Assembly: GCA_002414665.1 (NCBI GenBank)
Contig: DIAF01000026.1
Span: 14,750-69,472, forward strand
Reading direction: 5' to 3'
Length of the DNA: 54,723 bases
Source: Halieaceae bacterium UBA5085
Lineage (GTDB): Bacteria > Pseudomonadota > Gammaproteobacteria > Pseudomonadales > Halieaceae
The notes below the pieces were generated by a model. The model saw only the letters and a program-made list of their open reading frames with translations. It was not told the origin of the DNA and ran no database searches. This document shows, piece after piece, positions 33,669-43,169 of this stretch. A program made the position numbers and the translations under genes. Within the stretch, counting starts at the first letter, position 1; the number at the start of each line of letters is the position of its first letter.

Positions 33669-34973
33669 ATGCACACAAAATCCACCTTTTTCGCGGCCGC
33701 GATGCTGCTCGCAGGAAGCGTCACACAGGCCAACGAGCGGGCACAGCTGGAAACTGCCTACGCCGCAGTGGAGCCGCGGGTCATCGAGTGGCGGCGCGAC
33801 CTGCACCAGAACCCGGAGCTCTCCAACCGCGAGTTCCGCACCGCCGAAAAAGTGGCGGCACATCTGCGCGCGCTGAACTTCGACGCGGTGGAAACCGGGA
33901 TCGCACACACCGGTGTGGTCGGCACACTGAAAGGCGGCAAACCCGGCCCCGTGATTGCACTGCGCGCCGACATGGACGGACTGCCGGTGCTGGAACAGAC
34001 GGGGCTGCCCTTTGCCTCCAGTGCCCGGGGGGAGTACATGGGCAAGGACGTGCCGGTCATGCACGCCTGCGGCCACGACGCCCACGTTGCCATGCTCATG
34101 GGTGCGGCTGAAGTGCTGGCGCAGCACCGGGACGAACTCGCCGGCACGGTCAAGTTCATCTTCCAGCCCGCCGAGGAAGGCGCACCGCCCGGTGAAGAGG
34201 GCGGCGCAGCGCTGATGGTCAAGGAGGGCATACTGGAGGGACCCGATGCCCCTGAAGCCATTATCGGGCTGCACGTGTGGCCAGATGATTCCGGCTCTCT
34301 GGTCTATCGCGGCGGCGGCTTTATGGCGGCGGCGGACAGTATCGAAATCACCATCACCGGACGCCAGACCCACGGCTCATCGCCGTGGCTGGGCGTTGAC
34401 CCCATCTACGTGGCGGGCCAGGTGCTGAGTGCCCTGCAGGGCATTCCGGGGCGTCACATTGATATTACGCGAGGGCCCGCCGTGCTTACCATCGGCAGCA
34501 TTCAGGGCGGTGTCCGGGGCAACATCATTCCCGACGAAGTGACCATGCTGGGCACGGTCAGGACCTTCGACCGGGGCGAGCGCGAGCGGCTGCTGGAGCG
34601 CCTGAACGCAACCGTCACTGCCATCGCCGAGGCGAACGGTGCGAGCGCAACGGTGGACGTCACCTACTCGACGCCGGTGACCGGCAACGACCCCCAACTG
34701 CTGCGGCAGATGATGCCAACCCTGGCCCGGGCAGCGGGTGAAGACCGCGTATTTGAGGGTAGCCTGATTACCGGCGCCGAGGACTTCTCCTACTACCAGG
34801 AACACATCCCCGGCCTGTTCATCCTGCTCGGCGCCGGTGACCCCAACGTACCGCGCAGCGAGCGCCCCTCCAATCACTCTCCCTTCTTTACCGCACAGGA
34901 AGACGCCCTGATTGTCGGCGTGCGCACGCTGGTGGGCTTCGCCATGGATTACGCGGAACGCGGCGGCCTCTGA
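33669..34973 (+). CDS. Exported M20 family amidohydrolase (434 aa)
   Basis: A signal peptide (STFFAAAMLLAGSVTQA) is followed by the M20D aminoacylase/IAA-amino-acid hydrolase pattern: WRRDLHQNPELSNREFRTA, IALRADMDGLPV, VMHACGHDAHVAMLMGAA, FIFQPAEEG, the dimerisation domain with GRQTHGSSPW, and GAEDFSYY near the end. Cys, His and Glu residues of the dinuclear metal site are present. Family members hydrolyse N-acyl or amide bonds of amino acids; export suggests use of extracellular or periplasmic substrates. An AGGAG site lies 8 nt upstream of ATG 33669. Monocistronic by context. Confidence 0.93.
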   Translation: MHTKSTFFAAAMLLAGSVTQANERAQLETAYAAVEPRVIEWRRDLHQNPELSNREFRTAEKVAAHLRALNFDAVETGIAHTGVVGTLKGGKPGPVIALRADMDGLPVLEQTGLPFASSARGEYMGKDVPVMHACGHDAHVAMLMGAAEVLAQHRDELAGTVKFIFQPAEEGAPPGEEGGAALMVKEGILEGPDAPEAIIGLHVWPDDSGSLVYRGGGFMAAADSIEITITGRQTHGSSPWLGVDPIYVAGQVLSALQGIPGRHIDITRGPAVLTIGSIQGGVRGNIIPDEVTMLGTVRTFDRGERERLLERLNATVTAIAEANGASATVDVTYSTPVTGNDPQLLRQMMPTLARAAGEDRVFEGSLITGAEDFSYYQEHIPGLFILLGAGDPNVPRSERPSNHSPFFTAQEDALIVGVRTLVGFAMDYAERGGL

Positions 34974-35012
34974 AGACTGAAGCCGACTGACGCCTGCCGC
35001 GGCGACACCGCG

Positions 35013-35876
35013 TCAGGCGTTGATCTGAGGGATCAGTCCGGCAAATTTGTCGATCATCGGCATGATCTTTTCGGGCTGGTCCCACATGTCCACCGCGACC
35101 CCAATCACCACGCGCTCAACACCGAGGTCGCGGTAACGCTTCAAGGTATCCAGATCAGGGGTAATCAGGGTCTGCAGGGTCACCGGGACAGCATCCGGGT
35201 TGCGGCCATTCTCGGCCACCTGCTGACGGAAGGCATGCAAGCCCTCCTGCACGTCGCCCATCGCCACGTCCACCGGCATCCACCCGTCCGCCCACTGTGC
35301 CGCATGTTTTACGCCCAACGGCCCCATGGCACCAAAGATTACCGGCGGACCACCTGCCTGGGCAGGTTTGGGATTGCACCAGACCGGATCGAAATCGATA
35401 TAGTCACCGTGAAACTCCGGCTCATCATCCCGCCACAGCGCACGTGTCGCCATGACGGTTTCACGCATCACACCGTAGCGTTTACTCCACGGCTGCCGCG
35501 TGCAATTGGTGAACTCTTCCTCGTTCCAGCCGACGCCTGTACCGATCATAAGCCTGCCTCCACTCAAACGGTCAAGGCTGGCGATGGTCTTGGCCTGGGA
35601 GAACAGTTCCCGTTCCATGAGCAATGCGATGCCCGTCCCCAGCTTCAGCGTGGAGGTCACGGACGCCGCTGCCATCAGCGTGACATAGGGGTCACCCATC
35701 AGCTTATAGGCCTCGGGCAGTTCATCGCCTGCGGGGTAAGGCGTCTTGCGTGACACCGGTATGTGACTGTGTTCTCCGGTCCACAGCGACTCAAAGCCCC
35801 GTTCCTCAAGCGCTCGCGCCAGATCGCGCGGGTCCGGGTCGTGCGGGGTGTTCATAAAACTGAAGCCCAGGTGCAT
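35013..35876 (-). CDS. LLM-class (luciferase-like) F420-dependent-type oxidoreductase (287 aa)
   Basis: The TIM-barrel luciferase-like pattern is clear: LGFSFMNTPHDPDPRDLARA, FESLWTGEHSHIPV, LGTGIALLMERELFSQAKT, LDRLSGGRLMIGTGVGWNEE and PVIFGAMGPLGVKHAAQWAD. It resembles the TIGR03619-type group, which use F420 or FMN to oxidise diverse substrates; many gammaproteobacteria lack F420, so the cofactor is open. The ATG at 35876 has an AAGGAGAG site. It follows the Baeyer-Villiger-type monooxygenase gene in the same direction with a gap of about 100 nt, suggesting a shared pathway. Confidence 0.87.
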   Translation of the reverse strand: MHLGFSFMNTPHDPDPRDLARALEERGFESLWTGEHSHIPVSRKTPYPAGDELPEAYKLMGDPYVTLMAAASVTSTLKLGTGIALLMERELFSQAKTIASLDRLSGGRLMIGTGVGWNEEEFTNCTRQPWSKRYGVMRETVMATRALWRDDEPEFHGDYIDFDPVWCNPKPAQAGGPPVIFGAMGPLGVKHAAQWADGWMPVDVAMGDVQEGLHAFRQQVAENGRNPDAVPVTLQTLITPDLDTLKRYRDLGVERVVIGVAVDMWDQPEKIMPMIDKFAGLIPQINA

Positions 35877-35981
35877 GGGGACTCTCCTTCCCTCTCGGTT
35901 ATTGTTGCGCCGTCGGCGGGCGCGCGGTTCCTTCAACTGCGCCCCTAGGATACTGGAGCACCACCAGACTGCACAGCGTTC

Positions 35982-37940
35982 TCAGCGCAGCAGGAAATCA
36001 TCCGGGTTGGCGTGCCGGGTCATCTTCCAGTAGTCAATGATACGAAACGGCAGGTTGGCGGTGACCCGTCCAGCAGCGTTCTTGTACCAGTTGTCGACCA
36101 GCGGTGAGCCCCAGGCGGTGGCCGCATTCACCTCGTCAACCCGCTCGTTGTAGCGGTCATGCACATCCTGGCGACACTCCAGGCTGCGCAGGTCACCCTC
36201 CAGCAGAAGGCGAATACATTCGAGTATGTAGTGCACCTGTGACTCGGCATTGTGCGCGATACTGCCGGCTACCACGAGATTGGTGTTAGGGCCGTAGATG
36301 CAGAACAGGTTGGGAAAATTCGGTACCGTGATACCCAGATAGGCGCGGCCATTGGTCTCCGACCACTGCGCGTTAAGCTGTATCCCGCCGCGCCCTGTGA
36401 ACTGCATGGGGAACAGAAAGCGGTCGGCGTGAAAGCCGGTCGCGCAGACGATGGCGTCCACCGCGTGATGGCGGCCATCTTCGGTGACGATGCCCTCGCC
36501 ATCCACACTGCGGATACCCGCTGTCACCACCTCTACGGTGTCGCGTTGCAGTGCCGCGAGGTAAGTACCGTTGTCCTGCAGGATGCGCTTGCCAAATGGG
36601 GGGTAAGTGGGTAGTACCTTGTCCAGCAGATCCGGGTCCTGTATCTGCGACTGAATCCAGTCCGTCAGGACCTCTCGCATGGCGTCATTGGACGCGCTCA
36701 CCGAGCGCGTACTGTTCCATGCCGGGTCCACCAGCGTCTGGCTGTACACACCCTCCACCGAAGTGTAGAACAGCCAGAAACGGTACCACTTCGAATAATA
36801 CGGCAGCTTTTCCAGGGCCCAGCGCTGCCCCTGCCCCACCTCCGCGTGGTACCCGGGATTGGGAAACATCCACACCGGAGAGCGTTGCAGAGCCACCAGA
36901 TGCGAAGCGGTGGCCGCCAGCTCGGGGATAATCTGGAAGGCGCTGGCGCCGGAACCTATCACCGCCACGCGCTTGCCGGCGAGATCCAGGCCATGCGGCC
37001 ACGCCCCCGAGTGCACAACGGGGCCCTGAAAGTCGGAAAGACCGGGGATATCGGGCATTTTAGGGCGGTTCAGCTGGCCCACCGCACTGATCACCGCACG
37101 CGCCTGCAGCACAGATTCCTCGCCCTGCGCATCCCGCACATGCACCTGCCAGCGAGCAGAGTCTTCATCGTAGTGCGCTGCCACAACCTCCGTGCTGAAG
37201 CGGATATGAGGTGTTACTCCAAACCGACGGGCGCAATTATCGAAATAGGCACGAATTTCATCCGCCAGCGGAAAGTGACTGCTCCAGTCGTGTTTGGGCG
37301 CAAACGAATAGCTGTAACTGTGCCCCGGGACATCGACGCGACAACCGGGGTACCGATTTTCGTACCAGGTGCCGCCGACTCCGGGATTTTTTTCGATAAT
37401 TGTGTAGGGAATGCCCGCCTCAGCCAGACGGATGCCGGCAAGCACGCCACCCATGCCGGCACCGATTACCACCACAGGGAAATCGGCCGCGCGCGCCTGC
37501 AGGATCGGGTCGTCGAAGTGCAGTCCCCGCCGGTCCACACCATCAATCGCGACCTCTTCATCAATAAACTCGAGGTATTCCGGATCGACATCTGCGCCAC
37601 ACATGAAATGGTACAGTGACTGGATGCTGGCTTCTGTGAGCGGCTCCAGGGTGCAGCCACGGGCCTGCCAGTCGGCAATGGCTGCCAGTGCCCGCCGGTG
37701 CAGATCCGCGACCTGGGCCGGCGTATATCCACCCTCAAGCAGCTCTTCACCGCCCGCGGCACCGGCAGCCACCACATCCAGCGTGCGCGGTGTCGGCAGC
37801 TCCTGCAGCAGGCTCGTATCGCCCGTCATGTGAACGACTGACATGATCAGGGCCGCGGTATTGAGTTCCTTGAGATACTCCGCTATCACCTCCGGGCTTT
37901 CCGTGATCGGCTGCAAAGAGAGTGAGGCCTGCAAGGACAT
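35982..37940 (-). CDS. Baeyer-Villiger-type flavin monooxygenase, 4-hydroxyacetophenone monooxygenase-like (652 aa)
   Basis: An N-terminal extension of about 150 residues precedes the FAD fold (VVVIGAGMGGVLAGIRLAEA). It is followed by GGTWYENRYPGCRVDVP, the BVMO fingerprint FQGPVVHSGAWPHG (FxGxxxHxxxWP) and the NADPH fold VAVIGSGASAFQIIPELA. Length and N-terminal extension match HAPMO-like enzymes rather than the 540-residue cyclohexanone type. These insert oxygen next to a ketone, giving esters or lactones, with NADPH and O2. The substrate may be an aryl ketone, a cyclic ketone or a steroid; this cannot be decided. GGAG precedes the ATG by 10 nt. Confidence 0.92.
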   Translation of the reverse strand: MSLQASLSLQPITESPEVIAEYLKELNTAALIMSVVHMTGDTSLLQELPTPRTLDVVAAGAAGGEELLEGGYTPAQVADLHRRALAAIADWQARGCTLEPLTEASIQSLYHFMCGADVDPEYLEFIDEEVAIDGVDRRGLHFDDPILQARAADFPVVVIGAGMGGVLAGIRLAEAGIPYTIIEKNPGVGGTWYENRYPGCRVDVPGHSYSYSFAPKHDWSSHFPLADEIRAYFDNCARRFGVTPHIRFSTEVVAAHYDEDSARWQVHVRDAQGEESVLQARAVISAVGQLNRPKMPDIPGLSDFQGPVVHSGAWPHGLDLAGKRVAVIGSGASAFQIIPELAATASHLVALQRSPVWMFPNPGYHAEVGQGQRWALEKLPYYSKWYRFWLFYTSVEGVYSQTLVDPAWNSTRSVSASNDAMREVLTDWIQSQIQDPDLLDKVLPTYPPFGKRILQDNGTYLAALQRDTVEVVTAGIRSVDGEGIVTEDGRHHAVDAIVCATGFHADRFLFPMQFTGRGGIQLNAQWSETNGRAYLGITVPNFPNLFCIYGPNTNLVVAGSIAHNAESQVHYILECIRLLLEGDLRSLECRQDVHDRYNERVDEVNAATAWGSPLVDNWYKNAAGRVTANLPFRIIDYWKMTRHANPDDFLLR

Positions 37941-38060
37941 ACGGGGGCAACTCCGGAACAGAATTCAGCGCCCATAATGCCTCGACGGCGGCCCCCTGTC
38001 CTCCTTCATTTGGGTGAGGGGTGCGCCAATATGTCGCATTCCACCGCGGGCACCGGTTTC

Positions 38061-38066
38061 TATAAT
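38061..38066 (+). promoter_or_regulatory. Consensus -10 box upstream of the copper receptor
   Basis: TATAAT lies 34 nt before the receptor ATG. The hexamer 17 bp upstream (ATTCCA, 38038-38043) is a poor -35 match, so an activator may be needed. Confidence 0.45.
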
Positions 38067-38100
38067 AGCGACCCTGAAATTGTCACCAGGAACTTGGCAC

Positions 38101-40137
38101 ATGCGATTCACCCGCAAACAGAACGCGCTGGCGACGGCTGTCATGCTGGCAAGCGCCACGATCGTCTTCCCCGCACAGGGTCACGACCTCGCCATTGAAC
38201 TGGTAGAGGTCACCGCTCGCGCTGAGCCCACAGACGGCAGCACGCTACTCAGTGAGGCACCCATCACGCGTCCCACGCACGATGCAGGCGAACTGTTGCG
38301 CTCGGTAACCGGCATGACCGCACTGCGCCGGGGCGGCCGCGGGTTCGACCCCATCATCCGCGGCCAAAGTCAGAGCAACCTCAATGTCATCGCCAATGGC
38401 GCCTACAGCTATGGCGCCTGTCCGGGCCGTATGGACCCGCCCAGCACCTATGTGGGGGTCGACAGCTTCGACTCCGTATCGGTGATCAAGGGACACCGCT
38501 CGGTCATCTACGGCGCGGGCGGCAGCGGCGGCACCCTGATCTTCGAACACCTGCGCCCTGAGCTGGGCAAGAATGGCATGACCGGTTCAGTGACCACCGG
38601 CTATACAGGCAACTCCGACCTGGGCAGCCTGAGCGGTGATTTCGCCGTTGGCAATGACAGAGGCTACGTCCGCGCATTCGGCGCAATCCGCGAATCCGGG
38701 AATTACGAGGACGGCAACGGAGACCGTGTAGCGTCAGCCTTCGAGTCAACCAGTGCCGGACTGGTGGCTGGCATCGAACTGACCCCCGAGACCTACCTGG
38801 AAATCAGCCACGAGCAGGCCAGCGAAGACGACGTCTGGTATGCGGGCAATGGCATGGATGCCGTGTTTGCCGATTCCGCCAGCACCAGTGCCAAGTGGGT
38901 ACAGCGGTCTGTGGGCGTCATCGATACGCTGGAATTCACCGCCTACCTCAGCGATGTCGACCACCTCATGGACAACTACACCGTGCGCAACCGGACGATG
39001 ATGCCCAACGGTGCAGCAGCGCCGTCGAGTTCCACCACCTGGGGTGGCCGACTGCTCGCAACGCTGACCTCGGCGGATGCGGAGTTGCGCACCGGCATCG
39101 ACTATCGCGCCAACGATCGCCGCGCAGAGCTGTACATGGACATGGGCAAAGACGGCAGTTATGACATGCTGGTTGCGCGCATGTGGCCGGATGCGCAGCA
39201 GCGCCAGGTGGGCCTGTTCGCGGAAGCAGACTATCGCAGCAGCGCCGTGGATACCTTGCGACTGGGCCTGCGAGTGGACCGCTTCGACTCCGAGGTGCGG
39301 GAAGCTGAGCTGAGCGCCGGCATGATGGGCAGTGCAACCCCGGTTCGCCTGTATGAGCAGTTTTACGCGACGAGCCAGACCCGTAACGATGATCACGGCG
39401 TGAGCGCGGTGCTGGGCTGGGATCGCCGTCTCAATGACACGCACCTGATGAGCGTCAACCTGAGCCGCTCCGTGCGCACGCCGGACAGCTCGGAACAGTG
39501 GATTGCGCGCAGCGCGAACGGTGCTTTCTGGGTCGGCAACCCGGCGCTGGATGCCGAGGTACATCAACAGCTGGACGTCAGGCTCATGCACGACAGCGGG
39601 CGTCTGAACTGGAACGTGAGCCTGTTTGTGAACGAAGTCGATGACTATATCGAACGCTTCACCGAAGGCAGCGCAGACCTTTATCGCAACATCGACGCCA
39701 CGTTGTTCGGCTCTGAGCTGGATGCCGCCCTGCAAATCAACGAGCGCTGGCGCGCACGGGTGGGCGTTGCCTATACACGCGGCCTCGGCGATAACGGTGA
39801 CCTCGCCCAGATCGCACCGCTGGAGACCCGACTGAACCTGGACTACCAGCACCGCAGCTGGGCTCTGGGCCTGGAGTGGGTTGCCGCCGCCCGGCAGGAG
39901 GACTTCGACCCTGCCGTTGACGTTGACTCCCCTACCGCGGGCTTCGGTGTACTGCATGCCTACGGCCATTGGAACCTGACAGGCCAGCTCTTGCTGGAGG
40001 CGGGTATCGAAAACCTGTTTGATCACGCCTACGCCTACCACGTCAACGCCGGGAATCTGGATCCGTTCAACCCCGAGGCGGTGCGCGTCAATGAGCCGGG
40101 GCGGCAGGGCTGGGTGAAGCTGCGCTACACCTTCTGA
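38101..40137 (+). CDS. TonB-dependent copper receptor, OprC/NosA-like (678 aa)
   Basis: A signal peptide (ATAVMLASATIVFPAQG) is followed by a TonB-box-like LVEVTARAEPT and a plug domain. The plug carries the OprC-type copper signature: FDPIIRGQSQSNLNVIANGA followed by YGACPGRMDPPSTYV, and GHRSVIYGAGGSGGTLIFE. The 22-strand barrel ends in WVKLRYTF. OprC of Pseudomonas binds copper through Cys, Met and His in the plug loop; the Cys and Met of CPGRMDPP are kept. Function: copper uptake across the outer membrane. Upstream is a TATAAT box. No other copper gene lies next to it; RidA follows after about 90 nt. Confidence 0.9.
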   Translation: MRFTRKQNALATAVMLASATIVFPAQGHDLAIELVEVTARAEPTDGSTLLSEAPITRPTHDAGELLRSVTGMTALRRGGRGFDPIIRGQSQSNLNVIANGAYSYGACPGRMDPPSTYVGVDSFDSVSVIKGHRSVIYGAGGSGGTLIFEHLRPELGKNGMTGSVTTGYTGNSDLGSLSGDFAVGNDRGYVRAFGAIRESGNYEDGNGDRVASAFESTSAGLVAGIELTPETYLEISHEQASEDDVWYAGNGMDAVFADSASTSAKWVQRSVGVIDTLEFTAYLSDVDHLMDNYTVRNRTMMPNGAAAPSSSTTWGGRLLATLTSADAELRTGIDYRANDRRAELYMDMGKDGSYDMLVARMWPDAQQRQVGLFAEADYRSSAVDTLRLGLRVDRFDSEVREAELSAGMMGSATPVRLYEQFYATSQTRNDDHGVSAVLGWDRRLNDTHLMSVNLSRSVRTPDSSEQWIARSANGAFWVGNPALDAEVHQQLDVRLMHDSGRLNWNVSLFVNEVDDYIERFTEGSADLYRNIDATLFGSELDAALQINERWRARVGVAYTRGLGDNGDLAQIAPLETRLNLDYQHRSWALGLEWVAAARQEDFDPAVDVDSPTAGFGVLHAYGHWNLTGQLLLEAGIENLFDHAYAYHVNAGNLDPFNPEAVRVNEPGRQGWVKLRYTF

Positions 40138-40230
40138 ACCCCAGGCATCGGGTGCAGCCTGTTTACTGCACTGCGCAATCGGGATACTGTCATCGCGACG
40201 GTTAATCACATTCCAGCCCGAGGACTCCCG

Positions 40231-40698
40231 ATGCCTGCAAGCCTTCGTCACTTTGCTGCCAGCCTGCTGTTGGCGGCCACTCTCCCCACCGCCCACGCAG
40301 CTGATGTTGAACACCTGAATGGAAGCGGAGCACTGCCCCCGAACCTGCCTTTTTCTGAGGCGGTGAAGGTGGGTAACCTGTATTTTCTGTCCGGCCAACT
40401 GGGCGTTAAGCCCGGCACCATGGCTTTGGTCGAAGGAGGCATAGAGGCAGAAGCCCGGCAGACCATGGAGAATATTGCCACCGTATTGAAGGCCAACGGC
40501 CTTTCCATGAGCGACGTGGTCAAATGCACGGTGATGCTCGCCGACATGTCCGAGTGGGGCACCTTCAACGAGGTATACCGCAGCTTCTTCACGCCGCCCT
40601 ACCCGGCCCGCAGTGCCTTTGGTGCCAACGGACTGGGCCTGGGTGCCCGAGCGGAGGTCGAGTGCATCGCCGCTGATTCAGGCGCAGCCACGCCATGA
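40231..40698 (+). CDS. Exported RidA family protein (155 aa)
   Basis: Residues 1-23 (SLLLAATLPTAHAAD) form a clear signal peptide, so this is a periplasmic member of a mostly cytosolic family. The RidA domain shows FSEAVKVGNLYFLSGQLGV, MENIATVLKANGLSMSDVVK, FFTPPYPARSAFGANGLGLG and ARAEVECIA. The substrate-binding Arg in PARSAFG is present. RidA deaminates reactive enamine/imine intermediates from amino-acid metabolism. Its stop overlaps the start of the next gene (ATGA), so the two are coupled. The role outside the cytoplasm is unknown. Confidence 0.9.
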   Translation: MPASLRHFAASLLLAATLPTAHAADVEHLNGSGALPPNLPFSEAVKVGNLYFLSGQLGVKPGTMALVEGGIEAEARQTMENIATVLKANGLSMSDVVKCTVMLADMSEWGTFNEVYRSFFTPPYPARSAFGANGLGLGARAEVECIAADSGAATP

Positions 40699-41759
40699 GC
40701 CTTCTGCCCATCGTTGCCCGTATACTGCTGGGCGGCATGCTCACCCTCCCGTCATTGGCGGCCATCGCACAGGGCAGCACTTCCTGGGAAACCATCCAAC
40801 CGGGCGGTGCCACGCGCTGTGCAACCGGCACACCCTATAACTTTCATGTGCGGGAGGCGGACCCGAAAAGGGTCATGATCTTTTTCAACGGCGGCGGGGC
40901 CTGCTGGGATGCAGGCAACTGCGATGTCGCCGCACGCCCCACCTATCGTCCCTTTGCCAGTGCCGAAGCGGGCAACGACCCCCGCAACCTTGACGGTGCT
41001 TTCGCCCTGGATAATGCGGAAAATCCCTTCCTGGAATGGTCACAGATTTTTGTCTCCTACTGCACTGGAGACGTGCACCTGGGCACTCAGGATCGTGAAT
41101 ACACGCGGGCAGACAGAAGCCGCTTTACCATCGCCCACCAAGGCTGGGCCAACAGTAACGCGGCGCTGGAACACCTGTTCGAGAGGTTCCCGCAGCCTGA
41201 GCAGGTGGTAGTATCCGGAGGCAGCGCAGGTGCATTGTCTTCACCGCTGTTCGCCGCAATCATCGCGCGACACTACCCACAGATCCGCGTGATCCACTTC
41301 GCCGGCGGCGCGGGCGGCTATCGCCTGCCACCACCGGCAGCGCTCTGGCGCCAATGGGGTGTCTTCGAGGCATTCCCAGACTGGTACAACGCACAGGGAG
41401 AAACGCCGGAAACGCTGACCATGCCGGACCTCTACCGCCTGGCCGCCGCTGCCACGCCCACCGTGCGCTTCCACCTCTTCGACCACGCCTATGACGCAGT
41501 GCAGGAAGACTTTCTGCGCATGCTGGGCCATCCCGCCGAGCTGCTGCCCGGGCTGGATGCCAACCTGGCTGAACTGAAAGCCGACATCCCCGCGCTGCGC
41601 AGCTACGTCAGTGAAGGCGAGTTCCACACCCTGCTGCGCTACGGCGAACTCTACACCCGAGAAACCGGGGGCGTGCGCGCCCTGGACTGGGTGAAGTCGC
41701 TGATCAACGGCCGCACCGTGGACGATGTACATTGCGCTGAGTCGGAAGGTTGCCGCTAG
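40695..41759 (+). CDS. Exported pectinacetylesterase-like hydrolase (354 aa)
   Basis: A signal peptide (LPIVARILLGGMLTLPSLAA) precedes an alpha/beta hydrolase of the pectinacetylesterase/Notum family. IFFNGGGACWDAGNC and VSYCTGDVHLGTQ are seen, and the nucleophile Ser lies in VVSGGSAGALSSP. A downstream Asp (FDHAYDAVQEDF) and His (GEFHTLLRYGE) can complete the triad. Family enzymes deacetylate polysaccharides or, in Notum, remove a lipid from a protein. The bacterial substrate is not known. Start overlaps the RidA stop. The C-terminal TVDDVHCAESEGC has a cysteine pair typical of exported proteins. Confidence 0.85.
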   Translation: MSLLPIVARILLGGMLTLPSLAAIAQGSTSWETIQPGGATRCATGTPYNFHVREADPKRVMIFFNGGGACWDAGNCDVAARPTYRPFASAEAGNDPRNLDGAFALDNAENPFLEWSQIFVSYCTGDVHLGTQDREYTRADRSRFTIAHQGWANSNAALEHLFERFPQPEQVVVSGGSAGALSSPLFAAIIARHYPQIRVIHFAGGAGGYRLPPPAALWRQWGVFEAFPDWYNAQGETPETLTMPDLYRLAAAATPTVRFHLFDHAYDAVQEDFLRMLGHPAELLPGLDANLAELKADIPALRSYVSEGEFHTLLRYGELYTRETGGVRALDWVKSLINGRTVDDVHCAESEGCR

Positions 41760-41862
41760 CCATGCGGCCTTCGGCATAGCTGCGCCGCGCCTGCACACCT
41801 GCTGGCAACAGCAACGGTAAGGCGGTAGCATCCGCGGCTCAGATGCCGACAGGAACACACCC

Positions 41863-43167
41863 ATGGTTATCAACCGCTGGCTGAACTCGGTCGCCTCCGC
41901 GGGCAAGCACCTCTTGCGCCGCTCAGCGCGCGAGCGGCCTTCTATTTCATCGCTGTGCAGTGAGCTTTACTCAAACAAGGGTGAAGCCCTTGGCATCGCC
42001 CTCGCAGACGAAGTCGTAGAGGCCTATAACGGCCTGACCGGGGAAGAGAAATCGGCGTTCTTCGATGTGCTGTTACGCGACTACAGCCCCGACCCGGAAC
42101 TGATCAATCGCTGCGCCGAGGCCTACCGAGCGGCGCTCACGCCCGAGGCCTACCGCGCCCTGGCACGCGCTGTCGAGTCGCCGCGGCAAACCCTGTTCAG
42201 GCGCATCAACATGGCACCGACCGGCACACGCACGGTGGTAAACATGCGAGAGGACCTGCTGGAACGCCTGCCTGCACATCCGGAACTGCGCATGGTGGAT
42301 GATGACCTTCAGCACCTGCTCACCTCATGGTTCAACCCCGGCTTCCTGCAGTTGCGGACGATGGACTGGCAGACCCCGGCAGTGGTGCTGGAAAAACTGA
42401 TTGAGTATGAGGCCGTACATGAAATGCAGGGCTGGGACGACCTGCGCCGGCGCCTGGATGCCAAGGACCGCCGATGCTTCGGCTTTTTTCACCCCGCACT
42501 GCCCGACGAGCCGCTGATTTTCGTAGAAGTGGCGCTGGTCACGGCCATCTCCAGTTCGGTGCAGACCATCCTCGCGCCCCATGAAGGGGTCGTGCCACAG
42601 CAGCGCATCAACACGGCCATTTTCTACTCCATCAGCAACTGCCAACCTGGTCTGCGTGGCATCAGCTTCGGCAACTTCCTGATCAAGCAGGTCGTAATGC
42701 GGCTTAAGGACGAAATGCCGCAACTCAACGAGTTCGCGACACTCTCGCCGATTCCCGGCTTCCGCAAGTGGCTGACTTCGGTCCTGGCCAACGAGCAGCA
42801 GCCGCTGCTCTCAGCCGAGGACGCATCACTGCTCACCGCACTGGATACGCCACGCTGGCTCGAAGACAGCGCCCTGCAGGCACGACTCAAACCGTTGCTG
42901 ATGCGGCTCTGTGCACGCTACCTGATCCAGGAAAAACGTGGCAGCTCGCCTCTGGACCCGGTAGCGCGCTTCCACCTGGGCAACGGTGCCAGCGTCGCAC
43001 GACTCAACTGGCTGGGGGACACTTCAGTAAAAGGATTGCGTCAGTCAGCCGGGCTGCTTGTGAACTACGCCTACGATCTGGACGAGGTTGAAGAACACCA
43101 CGAAGCGTTCCTCAACCGGGGCGAAATCGCCTGCGCGCCAGCCGTGAAAAAGCTGCTGGCAAGCTGA
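41863..43167 (+). CDS. Malonyl-CoA decarboxylase (434 aa)
   Basis: The N-terminal helical domain (SLCSELYSNKGEALGIALAD, LLERLPAHPELRMVDDDLQH, LLTSWFNPGFLQLRTMDW) and the GNAT-like catalytic domain (LIFVEVALVTAISSSVQ, FYSISNCQPGLRGISFG, FATLSPIPGFRKWL, HLGNGASVARLNWLGD) match the eukaryotic-type single-chain enzyme. The catalytic Ser and His regions are present. It converts malonyl-CoA to acetyl-CoA and CO2, balancing fatty-acid synthesis and oxidation or allowing malonate use. No malonyl-CoA synthetase or transporter gene is adjacent. It converges on secF with a 2 nt gap. Confidence 0.94.
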   Translation: MVINRWLNSVASAGKHLLRRSARERPSISSLCSELYSNKGEALGIALADEVVEAYNGLTGEEKSAFFDVLLRDYSPDPELINRCAEAYRAALTPEAYRALARAVESPRQTLFRRINMAPTGTRTVVNMREDLLERLPAHPELRMVDDDLQHLLTSWFNPGFLQLRTMDWQTPAVVLEKLIEYEAVHEMQGWDDLRRRLDAKDRRCFGFFHPALPDEPLIFVEVALVTAISSSVQTILAPHEGVVPQQRINTAIFYSISNCQPGLRGISFGNFLIKQVVMRLKDEMPQLNEFATLSPIPGFRKWLTSVLANEQQPLLSAEDASLLTALDTPRWLEDSALQARLKPLLMRLCARYLIQEKRGSSPLDPVARFHLGNGASVARLNWLGDTSVKGLRQSAGLLVNYAYDLDEVEEHHEAFLNRGEIACAPAVKKLLAS

Positions 43168-43169
43168 TA

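Noticed and set aside
38746..40398. 550-codon minus-strand open frame
   Set aside because: It is antisense to the copper receptor and RidA genes and shows no domain or signal.
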